Source: Heracleum sosnowskyi (lineage: Eukaryota; Streptophyta; Magnoliopsida; Apiales; Apiaceae). From it: a DNA stretch of 64,000 nt. The translations under genes and the position numbers were made by a program. A model generated the notes under the pieces. That model did not search any database, was not told where the DNA came from, and saw nothing but the letters and a program-made list of their open reading frames with translations. The stretch covers positions 124,001-188,000 of the forward strand of contig JAUIZM010000016.1 in assembly GCA_030848705.1 (NCBI GenBank), given 5' to 3'. This document shows positions 10,967 through 23,536 of this stretch, piece by piece. The first letter of the stretch is position 1, and every line of letters begins with the position of its first letter.

Positions 10967-11917
10967 GCCTTATCTTGTGCACGTAGAGAACATGATAGAA
11001 TAATTTTTCAGAACACTGCTCTTGAAAAAGAGGTTAAAGAATTAAGATTAGTGCATGTTAATCAAGATGAACTTAAAAAGGAAGTAGCTTTTCTTGAGAA
11101 TAGGGTTAAGTGTTACAGAGAATTAGAAACCATTCTTAAAGGAAAGATTACAAAACTTGAGACTAAGGTCAGAGCTTACTATAATTCTTGCAAAACAGCT
11201 AAAGAGATCTTCAATAAGAAAGCTATTAGTCAAACTGTTGGAATAGGTTATGACTATAACGAGGCTATTGGAGAATTATGCATTAATACCCTTAATAGAG
11301 TCAGTGCTGAATAAAGGGGTATACCACATGTGCTTAAGGGTATTAAAGACCCTCTCTTTAAAGAATCTATAGCAGAACCTCTAAATGAATCTTCCATCAT
11401 TATTCAAGAAGAGATGCGTACTGAAGACATTGCCAATGGGATTGTCCATTCCAACAAATGTGTGCCTAAGGGTTCTGTCAAAGTTGTTCCAACAACGGAG
11501 ACCAAATTAGACACTCATAAGTTGGAGCAAAACAACAACATATCTAACATGCATAACATGCCTACTGTTGATTTATCTCATAAAGCATGTGGTGTTGCGA
11601 ATTGCATGTCTTGTGCTTTTAATGTCATGTATGTTTATTTTAATAGTAAGCATGCATCAAATGATAAGACTACTCCCCATCAACATGTGAATCATAAGAC
11701 GCATGCTAGATCCAAAACTTCTAGTCCTCCTAAAGTTAGAGTGGTCACATTTATACCTAAGCCTACTCAAAAATTTGTTAAGGCTGATTATAAGTGGAAA
11801 TGCTCTTTCATTAAGGAAGTTGAAGTGGTTAAAATCAAGAATGTTGTTTTGCCTAACAAAGGTCAATTCTTTAAGTACGCCGGACCCAATCAAATTTGGG
11901 TTCCGAAGAAGGTCTAA
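10967..11917 (+). pseudogene. Element A gag, C-terminal part (broken)
   Basis: Gag resumes with ALSCARREHD directly after the CACTA end. It contains a heptad-like charged segment (EKEVKELRLVHVNQDELKKEVAFLENRV) that aligns with C gag, then an in-frame TAA at 11312-11314. It continues to the Gag terminus GPNQIWVPKKV with TAA at 11915-11917. B and C gag end in the same WVPK motif just before pol. The pol frame starts about 12 bp later in the -1 frame. No start codon belongs here, since this is the tail of the frame begun at 7890. Confidence 0.8.
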
Positions 11918-11928
11918 TCAGTTTGATA

Positions 11929-14900
11929 TTGCAGGGTGTGAAACAGGTGAACCAGGTTGTGTGGATTCTGGACAGTGGATGTTCAAGGCATATGACCAGA
12001 GATAGAGCCCTGCTATCAAATGTGGTTGAGAAAGCTGACCCAGTGGTTACCTTTGGAGATAACAACAAGGGTATAACTGAAGGATATGGCTGTTTAAAAA
12101 CTGGAAATGTTATCATTGAAGATGTATCTGTTGTGGAAGGTCTTAAGCACAATCTTCTTAGTATCAGTCAATTCTGTGACAGGGGATATGCTATTCACTT
12201 TGACAAAGAGAAGTGCCAGATCTTACACAAGAAGAATCTAAAGCCTGCTCTTCAAGGGGTAAGGAAAGAAAACTTGTTCATAGCTGACCTGTACTCTGGA
12301 TGCAAGAATGAAGTCAATTGTTTTTATGTTAAAGCTTCATCACGTGATAGTTGGCTATGGCACAAGAAGCTGTCTTACCTCAATTTCAAAACAATGAACT
12401 CCCTAGTCAAGAGGGAGTTGGTGAAAGGGTTGCCTCAAATGGAATTTACACAGGAAGTACTGTGTGAGGCATGTCAGAAAGGGAAGTAAAAGAAAGCATC
12501 TCACAAGGGCACTGAAACATCTACAACAACTGAACCTCATCAATTACTACACATGGATTTGTTCGGTCTAGTTAATGTAATGTCTATGTCAAAGAAACAA
12601 TATGCTCTTGTGATTGTCGATGACTACTCCAAATACACATGGGTTTTATTCCTACATTCCAAGGATGAAACTCCACAGATGGTGATTGATCATGTCAAGT
12701 TGATTGAGCTGAATTCTAAGTTTACAGTCAGAGCAATAAGGTTAGACAATGGAACTGAATTCAAGAATGCAGTTCTAAATGAGTTTTGTGCAGACAAAGG
12801 GATAACAAGACATACTCAGCCCCTAGAACTCCTCAACAAAATGGAGTGGTGGAAAGGAAGAATCGTACATTGATTGAAGCTGCAAGAACAATGCTCAGTG
12901 AATCAAGACTTCCTATGTACTTCTGGGCTGAAGCTGTTAATATTGCATGTTATACCCAAAATTGAACTTTAATCAACAAGGACTTAATGCAGACACCTTA
13001 TGAGATTAAGAATGACAAGAAACCAACACTTAAATATTTTCATGTATTTGGTGCCAAATGCTTTATGCTTAAAGATGGAGATGTTCGACATGGCAAGTTC
13101 GAGGCCAAAACACATGAAACAATCTTTGTTGGTTACTCCAGAAGATCTTACAAGGTGTATATAATTGATCAACACCAAGTGAAAGAAAGTGTCAATGTTA
13201 CTTTTGATGACACTAAACTCCCAAGTATCCAAACAGATAATCCATCTGAGAAATTGAAGTTTGATGACATGTCAGATTCAGATTCAGATGATGTAAATCC
13301 ACCTGAGGTTGTTGCGGGTGATAACAATGACAATGATGATAATGATCATGGTGGTGGTGGTGGAAACATTGGGGTAACAATAGAGATACCACTAACACTG
13401 GAGAAGAATCACCAATACAATCTGGAAACAACTCAGGGGGAGATAATGAAGGATCTAGTCATTCACAACATCACAATGAATTTCAAGGCGAATCATCAAG
13501 ATCAAATCTTCTAAGACAAACAGTTTGGAATAGAGCTCATCCTTTTGAGCTGATTATTGGTGATCCAGGTTTTGGAGTCAAAACTAGAAGTACTACTCAA
13601 AATGAATGTCACTATTCAGGGTTTTTCTTTCTGAAATGGAACCAAAGAAAATTGAGGAAGCACTGACTGATCCTGATTGGGTGATTGCTATGCAAGATGA
13701 ACTCAATCAATTTGAACAACAACAAGTTTGGAAGCTGGTACCCAGACCAAAGAATAAGAAAATGGTTGGCACTCGGTGGGTATTCAGAAACAAATTGGAT
13801 AGAGATGGCATAGTAACAAGAAACAAAGCAAGACTGGTTGCTCAAGGGTATTCATAAGATGAAGGCATTGATTTTGATGAAACCTATGCACCAGTGGCTA
13901 GGCTTGAGGCCATCAGGATGTTCTTAGCATTTGTAGCATACTCCAATTTCAAAGTATATCAAATGGATTTTAATAGTGCATTCATGAATGGTGAGCTGGA
14001 TGAAGAGGTGTATATAGAACAACCCCTGGCTTTGAAAATCAAGATTTGCTGGACTTTGTCTACTTTCTTTTCATGGCTATCTACGGTCTCAAACAAGCCC
14101 CGAGAAAATGGTATGACACTCTTTCTGGTTTTTTAAATGAAAATGGTTTTGTAAGAGGTGTCATAGACAAAACTCTCTTTTCTAAAAAGCATAAGAATGA
14201 TATGATTTTAGTCCAAGTCTATGTGGATGATATAATATTTGGGTCTACTAATGATAATCTCTGTAAGAGATTTGCTAACTAATGCAGAGTAAGTTTGAAA
14301 TGAGTTTGATGGGTGAGCTGAAATTCTTTCTTGGATTGCAAGTAAATCAACGAGTAGATGGTTTATTTATTTGTCAATCCAAGTATCTTAAAGAACTCCT
14401 CAAGAAATATCACATGGAGGATTCAGCATCAGCAAGAACACCATCATCTACAGCCGTCAAACTTGGAGCTTGTGAAAATTCTATCAAGGTAGATGTTACA
14501 AGCTACAGAGGTATGATTGGCTCATTACTTTATCTTACTGCAAGTAGACCTGATATTATGTATGCTACATGCTTGTGTGCAAGGTTCTAAGAGGATCCTA
14601 GAGATTTACATCTCGTTGCTGTGAAAAGACTCTTGAGATATCTTAAGGGTACACCTAATCTAGATATCTGGTACCCTAAAGAATCTAGTTTTAACCTTGT
14701 TGGATATACATATTCAGATTATGCAGGTAGTGTTGTTGATAGGAAAAGCACCTCCAGGAGCTATCAATTCCTAGGTAGCAGGTTGGTTTCCTAGTATAGC
14801 AAGAAACAACAAACAATTTCCAATTCTACAGCAGAAGCTGAATATATTGCTGCTGGAAGGTGTTGTGCTCAGATCCTATGGATAAGGAATCAACTTCGAG

Positions 14901-15169
14901 ATTATGGCTTTGTATTGAATAAAATTCCAATTCTGTGTGACAATACAAGTGCCATAGCAATCTCCAACAACCCTGTACAGCATACGAGGACCAAGAACAT
15001 TGACACCAGGTATCATTTTATCCGAGAGCATGTCATGAATGGTACTATGGAGTAACACTTTGTACCCACAGAGGAACAAACAACAGGTATTTTCACTAAA
15101 TCTCTTGATGAATCTACATTTACCAGGTTAGTTGGTAAATTGGATATGTTAAATAGTTTTAGTGATTAA
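11929..15169 (+). pseudogene. Element A pol (protease, integrase, RT, RNase H), multiply broken
   Basis: Protease motif WILDSGCSRHMTR lies near 11960. The integrase zinc region (HKKLSYLN, then CEACQKGK) ends in TAA at 12487. The integrase core has MDLFG and RLDNGTEF, then a one-base deletion near 12815 moves the catalytic Glu (GVVERKN) out of frame. TGA follows at 12963. RT keeps YQMDFNSAF (near 13960) and YVDDIIFGST (near 14220) in different frames with stops between. RNase H (STAEAEYIAA, near 14830) is also interrupted. The terminal TAA is at 15167-15169. Compared with C pol it is full length but not translatable. Confidence 0.85.
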
Positions 15170-15600
15170 CTCTGTTTATTTTTTATGTTTGTTCTTAATT
15201 AAATTTACAAGTGTTTATTTGTTGTATATATATTTTAAATCACTTGTAAATTTATTTTATAATCTCATTTTCTCTTATGTATGTTGATTGTATGTTATTG
15301 CCATGACTTGTCTAATTGTTAAGCTTCTTAGTTTGGGTAAGTTAAGATAAATTATTTTCTCTAAAAATATTTTTCTCAAATTTTACAAGTTAAAATTTTT
15401 AGAGAAATATATTTTTATTGAATTTTTTTTAGAATATTCGAATATTCTTGTATAGTTCATGTAAATATTTTCTGCATTTTATTTTATTTTATTTTCTTTC
15501 TTTAGTTTTCTACTGATAGTTTTTGTATATATTATTTTATTTTATTTTTATTTTTAGTTTTATTATTTATTATCTTTTATTTTCTATTTGTTTTAGTTTT
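15170..15600 (+). other. AT-rich spacer between A pol and env-like region
   Basis: Low-complexity T-rich sequence with no ORF or recognisable motif. B and C have word arrays at the same place in their layout, and A does not. Confidence 0.6.
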
Positions 15601-16330
15601 TGTAATTATATTGTATATTAGTCTTTTCTGCTCTAACTCTTGTTTAGCTGGAACTTCAGTGCCAAATCCATTACATGTATTACTTTCTATCTCTCAATCT
15701 ACTTCTTTTACTTTTGCTGAAACCCAAGTAGTTGTTAGGGCTGACCAAGGGATTGTAGATCCACAATCTCTATCCCAGGTCTTAGAGCCAAACAATGAGT
15801 CTACAACTTTCTTGACTTGTCAGCCTGAACACAAATTAACTTTTAGACAAAGAAGTAGTATGATTGAAACAATGAGTGATCCCACAGCTCTGCCTCCTCT
15901 AAAGAAGAATTGAACATATACTGAGGCATTTGTCAGCCCATCTGTATCCTCCTAACAGGATATGGACTTTGAAATGGCCAATGAACCGTTTCTAGAGACA
16001 TTCTCTCAACAAGATGAATCTATTGAAATTCGCCATAGGACCATGACACTTTGTACTAAGTCAAACACACTCTCATTACTCACAATGGGAGAAGACATAC
16101 CATTAGATGAAACTCAGGACACAGTGAGAGTAGAGAAACTGTAACTGGTTACAGTGCCTACCATTGTTATGGTAGAAGTGCCTTCACAGGCATCAGAGGG
16201 AAAATCTGATTCTTTGCCAACTTTAATAGAATCATTTTCTCCCCTCCCAGAGGGAACATCTCTGGCTCCCTAAGGGATTTTCCACTCGCAGATTTATATG
16301 GAGAAAGTGGAAGGCAACTTGGTCAGTCTA
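15601..16330 (+). pseudogene. Element A env-like region, first half (cut by B)
   Basis: Frames at about 15611-15913 and 15962-16144 follow one another with stops between and read as a hydrophilic Ser/Thr/Pro-rich protein (for example LTFRQRSSMIETMSDPTALP). No clear ATG start survives, because the longest frame opens on TTG. The region breaks at 16330 where B enters and resumes at 43195. Position after pol matches the extra ORF of Sireviruses. Function is unproven even in intact members, and I see no signal peptide or membrane segment. Confidence 0.55.
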
Positions 16331-16874
16331 TGTTAGATCAGAATTCAATGATCGTCAGGAGCTAGACTCTACTGATCAGGATTGCTGACGTCATCAGGAT
16401 TGCATGGTCGTCAGGATCAAGATGCATATCAGGACTGGGATAAGGTTTGATCATCAGGACTGGAAGCTGATCAGGATTCCTACTTCGAGTTATATTTGGA
16501 GTCTAGTTAAACATGGAAGTTTATTTTGTCGGTTCCTGATTTGTAGAATGTAGCTATCAAATAAGGATATGTTTCAATCTTTGTAATTGATTAGGACTTA
16601 TCTTGTTATTGATAGAGAAGCTGTGTGAAGTATATAAACACAGTTTAGGTTTCGTTTTATGATACAACATTGAACGATCATACACTCGAGTATTTGTGTA
16701 ACCTAGCAGCTCTCAAGAACATCAGAATTTCTTGAGAGAGTTTGTAACAGTTTTATATCAGATTTAATAAAGCTGTTATTGTTCTTTCATATTTGTGATA
16801 TATATCTTATTTAGTCGATAATCTTATACAATTGTATTCAACCCCCTTCTACAATTGTTATTTACTGGGCAAGA
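16331..16874 (+). repeat. Element B 5' LTR
   Basis: Starts TGTTAGATCAG. U3 has seven copies of TCAGGA within about 170 bp (16350-16480). A TATA box lies at 16631 and AATAAA near 16766. The tail is TATTCAACCCCCTTCTACAA. The final dinucleotide is GA instead of CA in this copy. Confidence 0.9.
16631..16638 (+). promoter_or_regulatory. Element B LTR TATA box
   Basis: TATATAAACACAG in the LTR is a strong plant TATA match. Transcription would start roughly 30 bp downstream, leaving a repeat (R) region that includes the AATAAA signal. The same sequence is in the 3' LTR near 42950. Confidence 0.7.
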
Positions 16875-16887
16875 ATTGGTATCAGAG
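16875..16887 (+). other. Element B primer binding site
   Basis: ATTGGTATCAGAG directly abuts the LTR and is complementary to the 3' end of plant initiator methionine tRNA. Confidence 0.9.
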
Positions 16888-16924
16888 TAAACTGATTTAA
16901 TTCCGAATCAGATACGATCTAAAG

Positions 16925-19240
16925 ATGTCGACAACCAAGTATGAAAGCATGAAGATTCCCATCTTGAAGAAATCAGAATATCCAACATGGAGGGTAAAGA
17001 TGCTGATGTACCTGTAGGCTATGGATCCTGACTATTTGGACAGGATTCGTGATGGACCATATATACCTACGAAGTTCGTTGAACGAACAGATACTGTACC
17101 TGAACATTATGTGGTCAAAGCCAAAAGTGAATGGACTCCAGAAGAAAAAGCTCATGTACTCAGGGAACGAAAGATAAAGAATATCTTGCACAGTAGTCTT
17201 GATGCTGTCATGTCAAACAGAGTGATTGCATGCAAGTCTTCAAAAGAAATCTGGGATACTTTGGAAACTCAGTGCCAGGGATCTGCATCTGTCAAGAAAA
17301 ACAGAAGGGCTCTTTTGATTCAAGAATATGAACAATTTGATGCAAGACCTGAAGAGAGCCTAACTGATCTATATGATAGATTTCTGACACTATTGAACAG
17401 TTTATCTTTAGTTGACAAGGAATATGAAACTGAAGATTCAATCACCAAATTTCTAAGAGCTTTACCTGAAGAATGGGACACTCAGACCTCGATCATTAGA
17501 CACCAGTATGATCTCAACACTGTGTCTCTTGATGAAGTCTATGGGATGCTAAGAACTCATGATCTTGAAGTTCAACAGAGAAAGAACAAGAAAAGTAGCA
17601 AGGCAAAATCAATTGCTTTGAAAGCAGAGGCTAAATCAAAAGGAAAAACTGTGGAAGTCTCTAGAAGTAAATCAAGAATAGTTGAGTCAGATCCTGATGA
17701 CTCTTCATCAGATACTGATGGAAATCCTGATGCCAATACTGATGATGATTCTTCTGACTCAGACATGGAAGAGATGGTTGCTATGATTGTCAGAAACTTC
17801 AGAAGGATGAAGTTCAGGAAGAATATAAGACAAGGCAACTTTCAGAAAAAGACTTTCAATGCAGACAAAGACAAGTATATCAAAAAGGACAGCAAGGGTA
17901 GCAAATTTGACAAGTCAAAGGTTAGATGCTACAAGTGTAATGGTATGGGTCACTTTGCTTCTGAGTGCAAGAGGACAAAGGCACTTATCACATCCAGCAA
18001 GGATTGGATGGACTCTTCCTCAGGATCTGATACTGAGGTAGTCAACTATCCTCTAATGGCCAATGCTGATGTAACTGCTACTCCTGATGATAAGGTACTA
18101 AATACTATCTTTGATTTTGATACTGATAATGCTTCTGAGTTAAGACGTTTTCTAAAGTCATTACATATTAGCTTTAGAAGTCAAACTGCTGAAAATACTA
18201 GGATCTTATCTGAGATGTCTGAACTTAGAAAAAGGAATGACATATTAGAAGCTGAATTTTATTGTATGCAAGAAGTACTAAAAGAATGTGATAATGCTAA
18301 ACACATGTACTTAGAGATGAAATCTAAATGTACTTCTCTTGAAAAGGAACTTGAATATGCTAATGAGAAAATCAGAACCTGGACAGACTCTGGTAGGAAA
18401 TTTCATGAGATTAATACCTCTAAGAATTGGAAAGAGTGTCTAGGATATAAGTCAGATGAGGATAAGAAATTGAAAGAGAAAATTGTCATTGATGAGACAG
18501 TCAGTCCAAAGACCTATAGACATGTTATAGACGCAACCAAATCTAAGATCACTCCTGTTAATTTTGTTTTTGGTAAGGATTCCAATTCTACTTTTGAAAA
18601 GGGATCTACCTCTACTCAAGGAATTAAAATTATAAAGTCTAAACCTGTCATGAATAAAGTTACTAAGAATGTAGGTCTATTGTCTCAGAAACAGCTTAAG
18701 GATAAAATCTGTGAGATGGCAGATAAGAAAAAGGAAGCTACTGTCAAGAGAAACAGGAATGGTAAAGTTGGGATCAATAAAGAGAATGGTTATAAATATA
18801 TCCCAAATGCACCTAGAAAGTGTTGTTTTAACTGTGGTAACTCTAATCATCTTGCCATTGATTGTAAAAATAGTTTAAATAAAGTTACTGAAATTTCTTT
18901 GTCTGATGTGAGGAATAGTTCAGTATTTTATAAACCACAGAATTCCTGTTTTCATTGTGGTAGTATATGGCATTCTATTTATACTTGTAAAGATTATCAT
19001 GAGTTGTACTATAACTTTTATGATCCATTGCCTAAGGTTGATAAAAATATTGCAAACTCTGGTAGCATTAAGAATGTCAAGTTGGAACATGCTTTTGTTA
19101 ATACTGATACTGACAAAGCAAATCCTGATGGAGTAAATCATGTCAGGACTGCTAAGGTCAGAAAGTCTTCTGCTGTGAATGTTAATAAAATGCATGACAA
19201 AGGGACCCAACAAGTGTGGGTTCCTAAACATTCTAATTAG
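16925..19240 (+). pseudogene. Element B gag, one early stop
   Basis: ATG 16925 opens MSTTKYESMKIPILKK, the usual copia Gag start with WRVKMLMYL. A TAG at 17015-17017 follows, after which 741 codons are open. Residue order: UBN2-type core (to about residue 215), an acidic Asp/Ser linker rich in NPD and DTD, zinc knuckle CYKCNGMGHFASEC (near 17930), a long coiled-coil-like segment, then two more CX2CX4HX4C knuckles (CFNCGNSNHLAIDC near 18826, CFHCGSIWHSIYTC near 18950). It ends WVPKHSN with TAG. Three knuckles and about 770 residues are long for copia Gag and fit Sireviruses. One G-to-T change (GAG to TAG) probably explains the stop. Confidence 0.85.
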
Positions 19241-19255
19241 TGTTTTGGAATTCTG

Positions 19256-22200
19256 ATGCAGGGTAAAAAGAAAAATGTGTTAGTCATGGATAGTGGATGT
19301 TCTGTGCACATGACTGGAAACAAAGCCCTGTTATCAGAATATGAGGAAAAAGCTGGCCCAACTGTGTCTTATGAAGATGGCAACATTTGACAAACTTTGG
19401 GATATTGCAATATAATCATTGGAAATGTCATCATTGAAAAAGTAGCTCTAGTGAAAGGACTGAAACACAACTTGTTGAGTATTAGTCAAATCACTGACAG
19501 AGGTTATCATGTCCACTTCTATTCCACACATTGTGAAGTAGTCAGTAAAGCAACAGGAAAGATAGCTTTGACTGGCTACAGGCATGGTAACATATATGAA
19601 GCCAACATTCAATCAAATACTGATGGCTCTCCTACTTGTCTGATCAGTAAAGCATCAGTAGATGAAAGTTGGAATTGGCACAAGAAGCTTTCTCATCTCA
19701 ACTTCAGCAATATCAATGAGTTGGTTAAGAAAGATTTAGTGAGAGGATTACCTAAAGGGTTGTATACTCCTGATGGACTCTGTGATGCATGTCAGAAAGC
19801 AAAACAGAGGAGGACATCATTCCAGAGTAAATCGAAATCATCTATTGAAGAACCATATCACATGCTGCATCTTGATTTATTTGGTCCAGTCAACATCATG
19901 TCCATCAAAAAGATGAGACTCCTGAAGTTCTGTTGGATCATGTGAGAATGATTGAGACAACCACAAAGTACAAAGTCAAGATACTGAGAAGTGATAATGG
20001 TACTGAATTTAAGAATTCAAAGATGGAAGAGTTCTGAAAATACAAAGGAATTATTCAACAATTCTCTGCTCCTGGCACACCCCAGCAAAATGGAGTAGTT
20101 GAAAGGAAAAATAGAACTCTTATTGAAGCTGGAAGAACTATGTTGGAAGAAGCTAAATTACCTACATATTTCTGGGCAGAAGCAGTCAACACAGCATGCT
20201 ATACTCAAAATCTCACATTAATAAACAGGCATGGTAGTACTCCTTATCAGTCACTCAAGGAGAAGAAACCAAGTCTGAAGCATTTGCATGTGTTTGGCTG
20301 TAAATGTTTTGTTCTTAGAACTCATCCTGAACAGATAGGGAAATTTGAAACAAAGGCTGATGAAGGAATTTTCATAGGCTATCCTGCATCAAGAGCCTTC
20401 AGAGTTTTTAATTTGAGAACAAGAACTGTCATGGAGTCAATACATGTATCTTTTGATGACAAGAAGATAACTGGAATCAATGAAGACTCTCATGATAGAT
20501 TGATTTTTGAAAATGAAGCTACCAAGGAACCTGAAGAAAGTGAATCAGATCCTGTCAATTCATCAGATCCTGATGGGTCACCAAATCCTGATGACACACC
20601 AGATACTGATGGTGCTAATACTGATGATGCAATCAATAGTGATACTTCTAGTAGTGCTAATGTTGAGGGGGAGCAACAGGATTCTACTACAAGTTCAGAG
20701 TCAACTCAATCATCAGGACAGAATTCTTCAGATACTTATTCAAGTGATGATCCTGATAACTCATCAGGAGGAGATAGCAATAATTCAGGGGGAGCTTCAA
20801 ATCAAGCAAATTCTTCAAATCAAGATAACACCAATCCAGGGGGAGCATCTACTTCAAGGAGTGATTTACCACCAGAAAGGAAATGGACTGCAAGTCATAC
20901 TCCTGATTTGATCATTGGAGATCCTAATGCAGGTGTTCAAACAAGAAGTACAACTCAGAATGAATGTCTATACAGTAACTTTCTATCCAAGGAGGAGCCA
21001 AAGAAAGTTGAAGATGCACTTAAAGATGCTGATTGGGTTACTGCAATGCAAGTGGAACTGAATGAATTTGAAAGAAATAAAGTCTGGAAACTGGTACCAA
21101 GACCAAAGAATAGATCAATTGTTGGTACAAAGTGGATTTTCAAGAACAAGACTGATTCTGATGGAGTAATAATCAGAAACAAAGCTAGACTAGTTGCAAA
21201 GGGGTATTCTCAACAAGAGGGAATTAACTATGATGAAACTTTTGCTCCTGTTGCAAGACTAGAAGCCATCAGGATATTTCTTGCTTATGCAGCTCATAAG
21301 AAATTCAAGGTTTTCCAGATGGATGTTAAAAGTGCTTTCTTAAATGGAGAACTGGAGGAAGAAGTTTATGTTGAACAACCTCCTGGTTTCATTGATCCTA
21401 AATATCCAGATCATGTCTACAGATTGGATAAGGCACTTTATGGACTAAAGAAAGCTCCAAGAGCATGGTATGAAACCTTAGCTCTATTCTTACTGGAAAG
21501 TGGATTCAAAAGAGGTGCTATTGATAAAACTCTATTTTATTTGAATCATGGTAAGGACTTGTTGTTAGTTCAGATTTATGTTGATGATATCATTTTTGGG
21601 TCAACAAACAATAAGCTCTGTGAAAATTTTTCTAAGCTTATGCAGTCAAGATATCAAGTTAAACAGACCGATGAAGGGATTTTTATCAATCAGTCTAAAT
21701 ATACAAGGAATTTATTGACAAGGTTTAACATGCAAGATAGTTCTCCTACTACAACTCCCATAGCTACAGCTACCAAACTTGATCCTGATCAAGGTGATGA
21801 GGTAGATGTAACTCACTATAGAGGAATGATTGGCTCTTTATTGTATCTCACTGCAAGTAGACCAGATATCATGTTTGCAACCTGTCTGTGTGCAAGATTT
21901 CAAGCAAAACCTAGGGAACCCCATCTGATTGCAGTCAGAAGAATTTTCAGATATCTCAAAGGCACTCCTTCACTTGGCCTTTGGTATGCAAGGGAATCAG
22001 ATTTTGGGTTGTGTGGTTATTCAGATGCTGATTTTGCGGGATGCAAAATAGACAGGAAAAGTACTTCAGGAAGCTGTCAGTTCTTAGGTGGAAGACTAGT
22101 TTCTTGGTTCAGTAAGAAGCAAAAGTCAATTTCTACTTCAACAGCAAAAGCTGAGTACATTGCTGCAGGAAGCTGTTGTGCTCAGATAATGTGGATGAGA

Positions 22201-22482
22201 AATCAGTTGTTAGATTATGGCCTGTCATACTCAAAAGTCCCTATTTATTGTGATAACCAAAGTGCTATTGCAATGACAGGAAATCTAGTTCAACATTCTC
22301 TTACTAAACACATCAGTATTAGATATCACTTTATAAGAGAACAGGTTCTGGAAGGAACAATTGAACTACACTTTGTTCCTACTGATCAACAACTAGCAGA
22401 TATATTCACCAAGCCACTACCTGAAGCTATTTTCAATAAATTGGTGAATGAACTTGGAATGATGAATTTTCAGAATTTCTGA
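19256..22482 (+). pseudogene. Element B pol with defined lesions
   Basis: Starts at ATG 19256, in the same frame as gag past its TAG. Protease: VMDSGCSVHMTG. Lesions: TGA at 19388-19390 (a GGA codon in the family); a deletion near 19908 in the integrase core, at an AAAGA microhomology, that loses about 30 codons with VDDYS and shifts frame; TGA at 20035-20037. The rest is open from 20038: integrase Glu (GVVERKN), hinge with many Asp/Ser, RT (YQMDVKSAFLNGE type, IYVDDIIFGST near 21577) and RNase H. RT also lacks about 14 codons (the GELSFFLGLQ block of C) near 21660, in frame. STAEAEY reads STAKAEY, but the likely catalytic second Glu remains. It cannot be active alone. Confidence 0.85.
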
Positions 22483-23009
22483 GGAAAGTTATAGAGAGGA
22501 AATCCTGATAACTGTCAAATCCTGATGGTTATTCAGAAAGGTATGTATTTTTGATCTATTCCTGATAGGACTCAATCCTGACAGGAAGTCAAATGGTAAA
22601 TCCTGATGCTCAGATATTGAAGCTGGTATGAAAATCAGAGGTTCTATGCTAATTTGTCATCAACACTCCTGGTACACTCTGGAAAATAAGATTTTTACTT
22701 AGTCTTTGATTAGGTTTTCAGTCTTAATTCTCAATTTCAATTATATTTCTATCAGAGTTTACTATTCGTCATTTTATATGTCAATATCAGTGTTACTAAC
22801 AAATTGTGCAGGCAAGTACAGAAAGAAAACAGTTGAGAAAATAGACAAATTTCATTAATTCTTGAAGATTCATTACAAATGAAAATGGAAATTACATATT
22901 TTTTTCCTAGTCTATTTTTCTACTCAGGAACACGTGCCCTGAAAATAAGCATGAACGCTCCTGAGCAGCTTCACAGTCCATCAGGATTGGAAGATCTCTT
23001 GTTCCATCC
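22483..23009 (+). other. Spacer after B pol with reiterated word ATCCTGA
   Basis: No sense ORF. AATCCTGA or TTCCTGA recurs five times in 22503-22610. A possible 3' splice site (TTGTGCAG then GCAAG) lies near 22812. The minus strand here would be the 3' untranslated region of the antisense ORF. Confidence 0.6.
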
Positions 23010-23435
23010 TTAAAGGACAAGGAGGGGAGCAGATGCATTTGAAGGTGGCTCGTCCCCATGATCACCGGGACTCTTCCAAGCCTCCAACTTGCAAGACCTG
23101 CGAGCATCCAAGATCTTCTTTTTCCTCCTCTCAAGCTCTCGTACGAGCTCTTCATCCTCATCCTCTTCATCATCCTCATCGTCTTCATCCTCTTCATCAT
23201 TGACAAATATGAGATTGTCAAGAGGATTCCAGTTAGGATTGGCCTGCTGGAAATTGTGCCAAAGCACATCGGCCATTGCGTTAACAAAGGCTTCGTGTTC
23301 CTGAGGGTCAGGAACTGGTTGAGGCTCTTCATCTTCTGCAATTTCTGCAAGCACCTGATCCAACTCCTGCCAGATTATTTCTAATTCATCGAGTTCTTGA
23401 TCAAGTAAGTCATTTTGTTGTTGGTTAGCAGCCAT
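23010..23435 (-). CDS. Antisense 141-residue acidic protein inside element B
   Basis: The ORF opens at ATG 23435 in good plant context (TCAATGGCT) and reads MAANQQQNDLLDQELDELE. It is acidic throughout, with an Asp/Glu run at about residues 80-97, followed by a basic stretch (RELERRKKKILDARR) and a short Pro/Ser tail. The Leu/Glu-rich start could form a helix. No signal peptide, membrane segment or known domain is seen. It lies antisense between pol and the env-like ORF, with a TATA box 100 bp upstream. Extra antisense ORFs are known in some plant LTR elements (the Tat group), and I do not recall one in this place in Sireviruses. The low-complexity acidic run weakens the case, and expression is unproven. 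Confidence 0.55.
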   Translation of the reverse strand: MAANQQQNDLLDQELDELEIIWQELDQVLAEIAEDEEPQPVPDPQEHEAFVNAMADVLWHNFQQANPNWNPLDNLIFVNDEEDEDDEDDEEDEDEELVRELERRKKKILDARRSCKLEAWKSPGDHGDEPPSNASAPLLVL

Positions 23436-23525
23436 TGAAAAATGAAGAAGGTGAAAGGTTTTCGTAAGTTTTTCTGTGGAGAGGGTTTGTGTTTGAATAG
23501 ATAGATGATGTTATGTTTAACAGTT

Positions 23526-23536
23526 CTATTTTATAG
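23526..23536 (-). promoter_or_regulatory. Candidate TATA box for the antisense ORF
   Basis: Minus strand reads TCTATAAAATAGA, a near-consensus plant TATA box, about 100 bp before the ATG at 23435. A CA-containing start region (ACATAACATCATC) lies about 30 bp downstream, then a CT- and A-rich leader. It is independent of the LTR promoter and on the opposite strand. The flank 23541-23840 has no ORF and three more copies of the TCAGGA/TCCTGA word. Confidence 0.5.

Noticed and set aside
22140..22170. Loss of an RNase H catalytic Glu in B (STAKAEY)
   Set aside because: Aligned with other RNases H, the catalytic residue is more likely the second Glu, which is kept.
23058..23384. Plus-strand frames of 108 and 71 codons opposite the antisense ORF
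   Set aside because: Shadows of the acidic-run codons (Ser or Ile/Phe repeats); poor start context.
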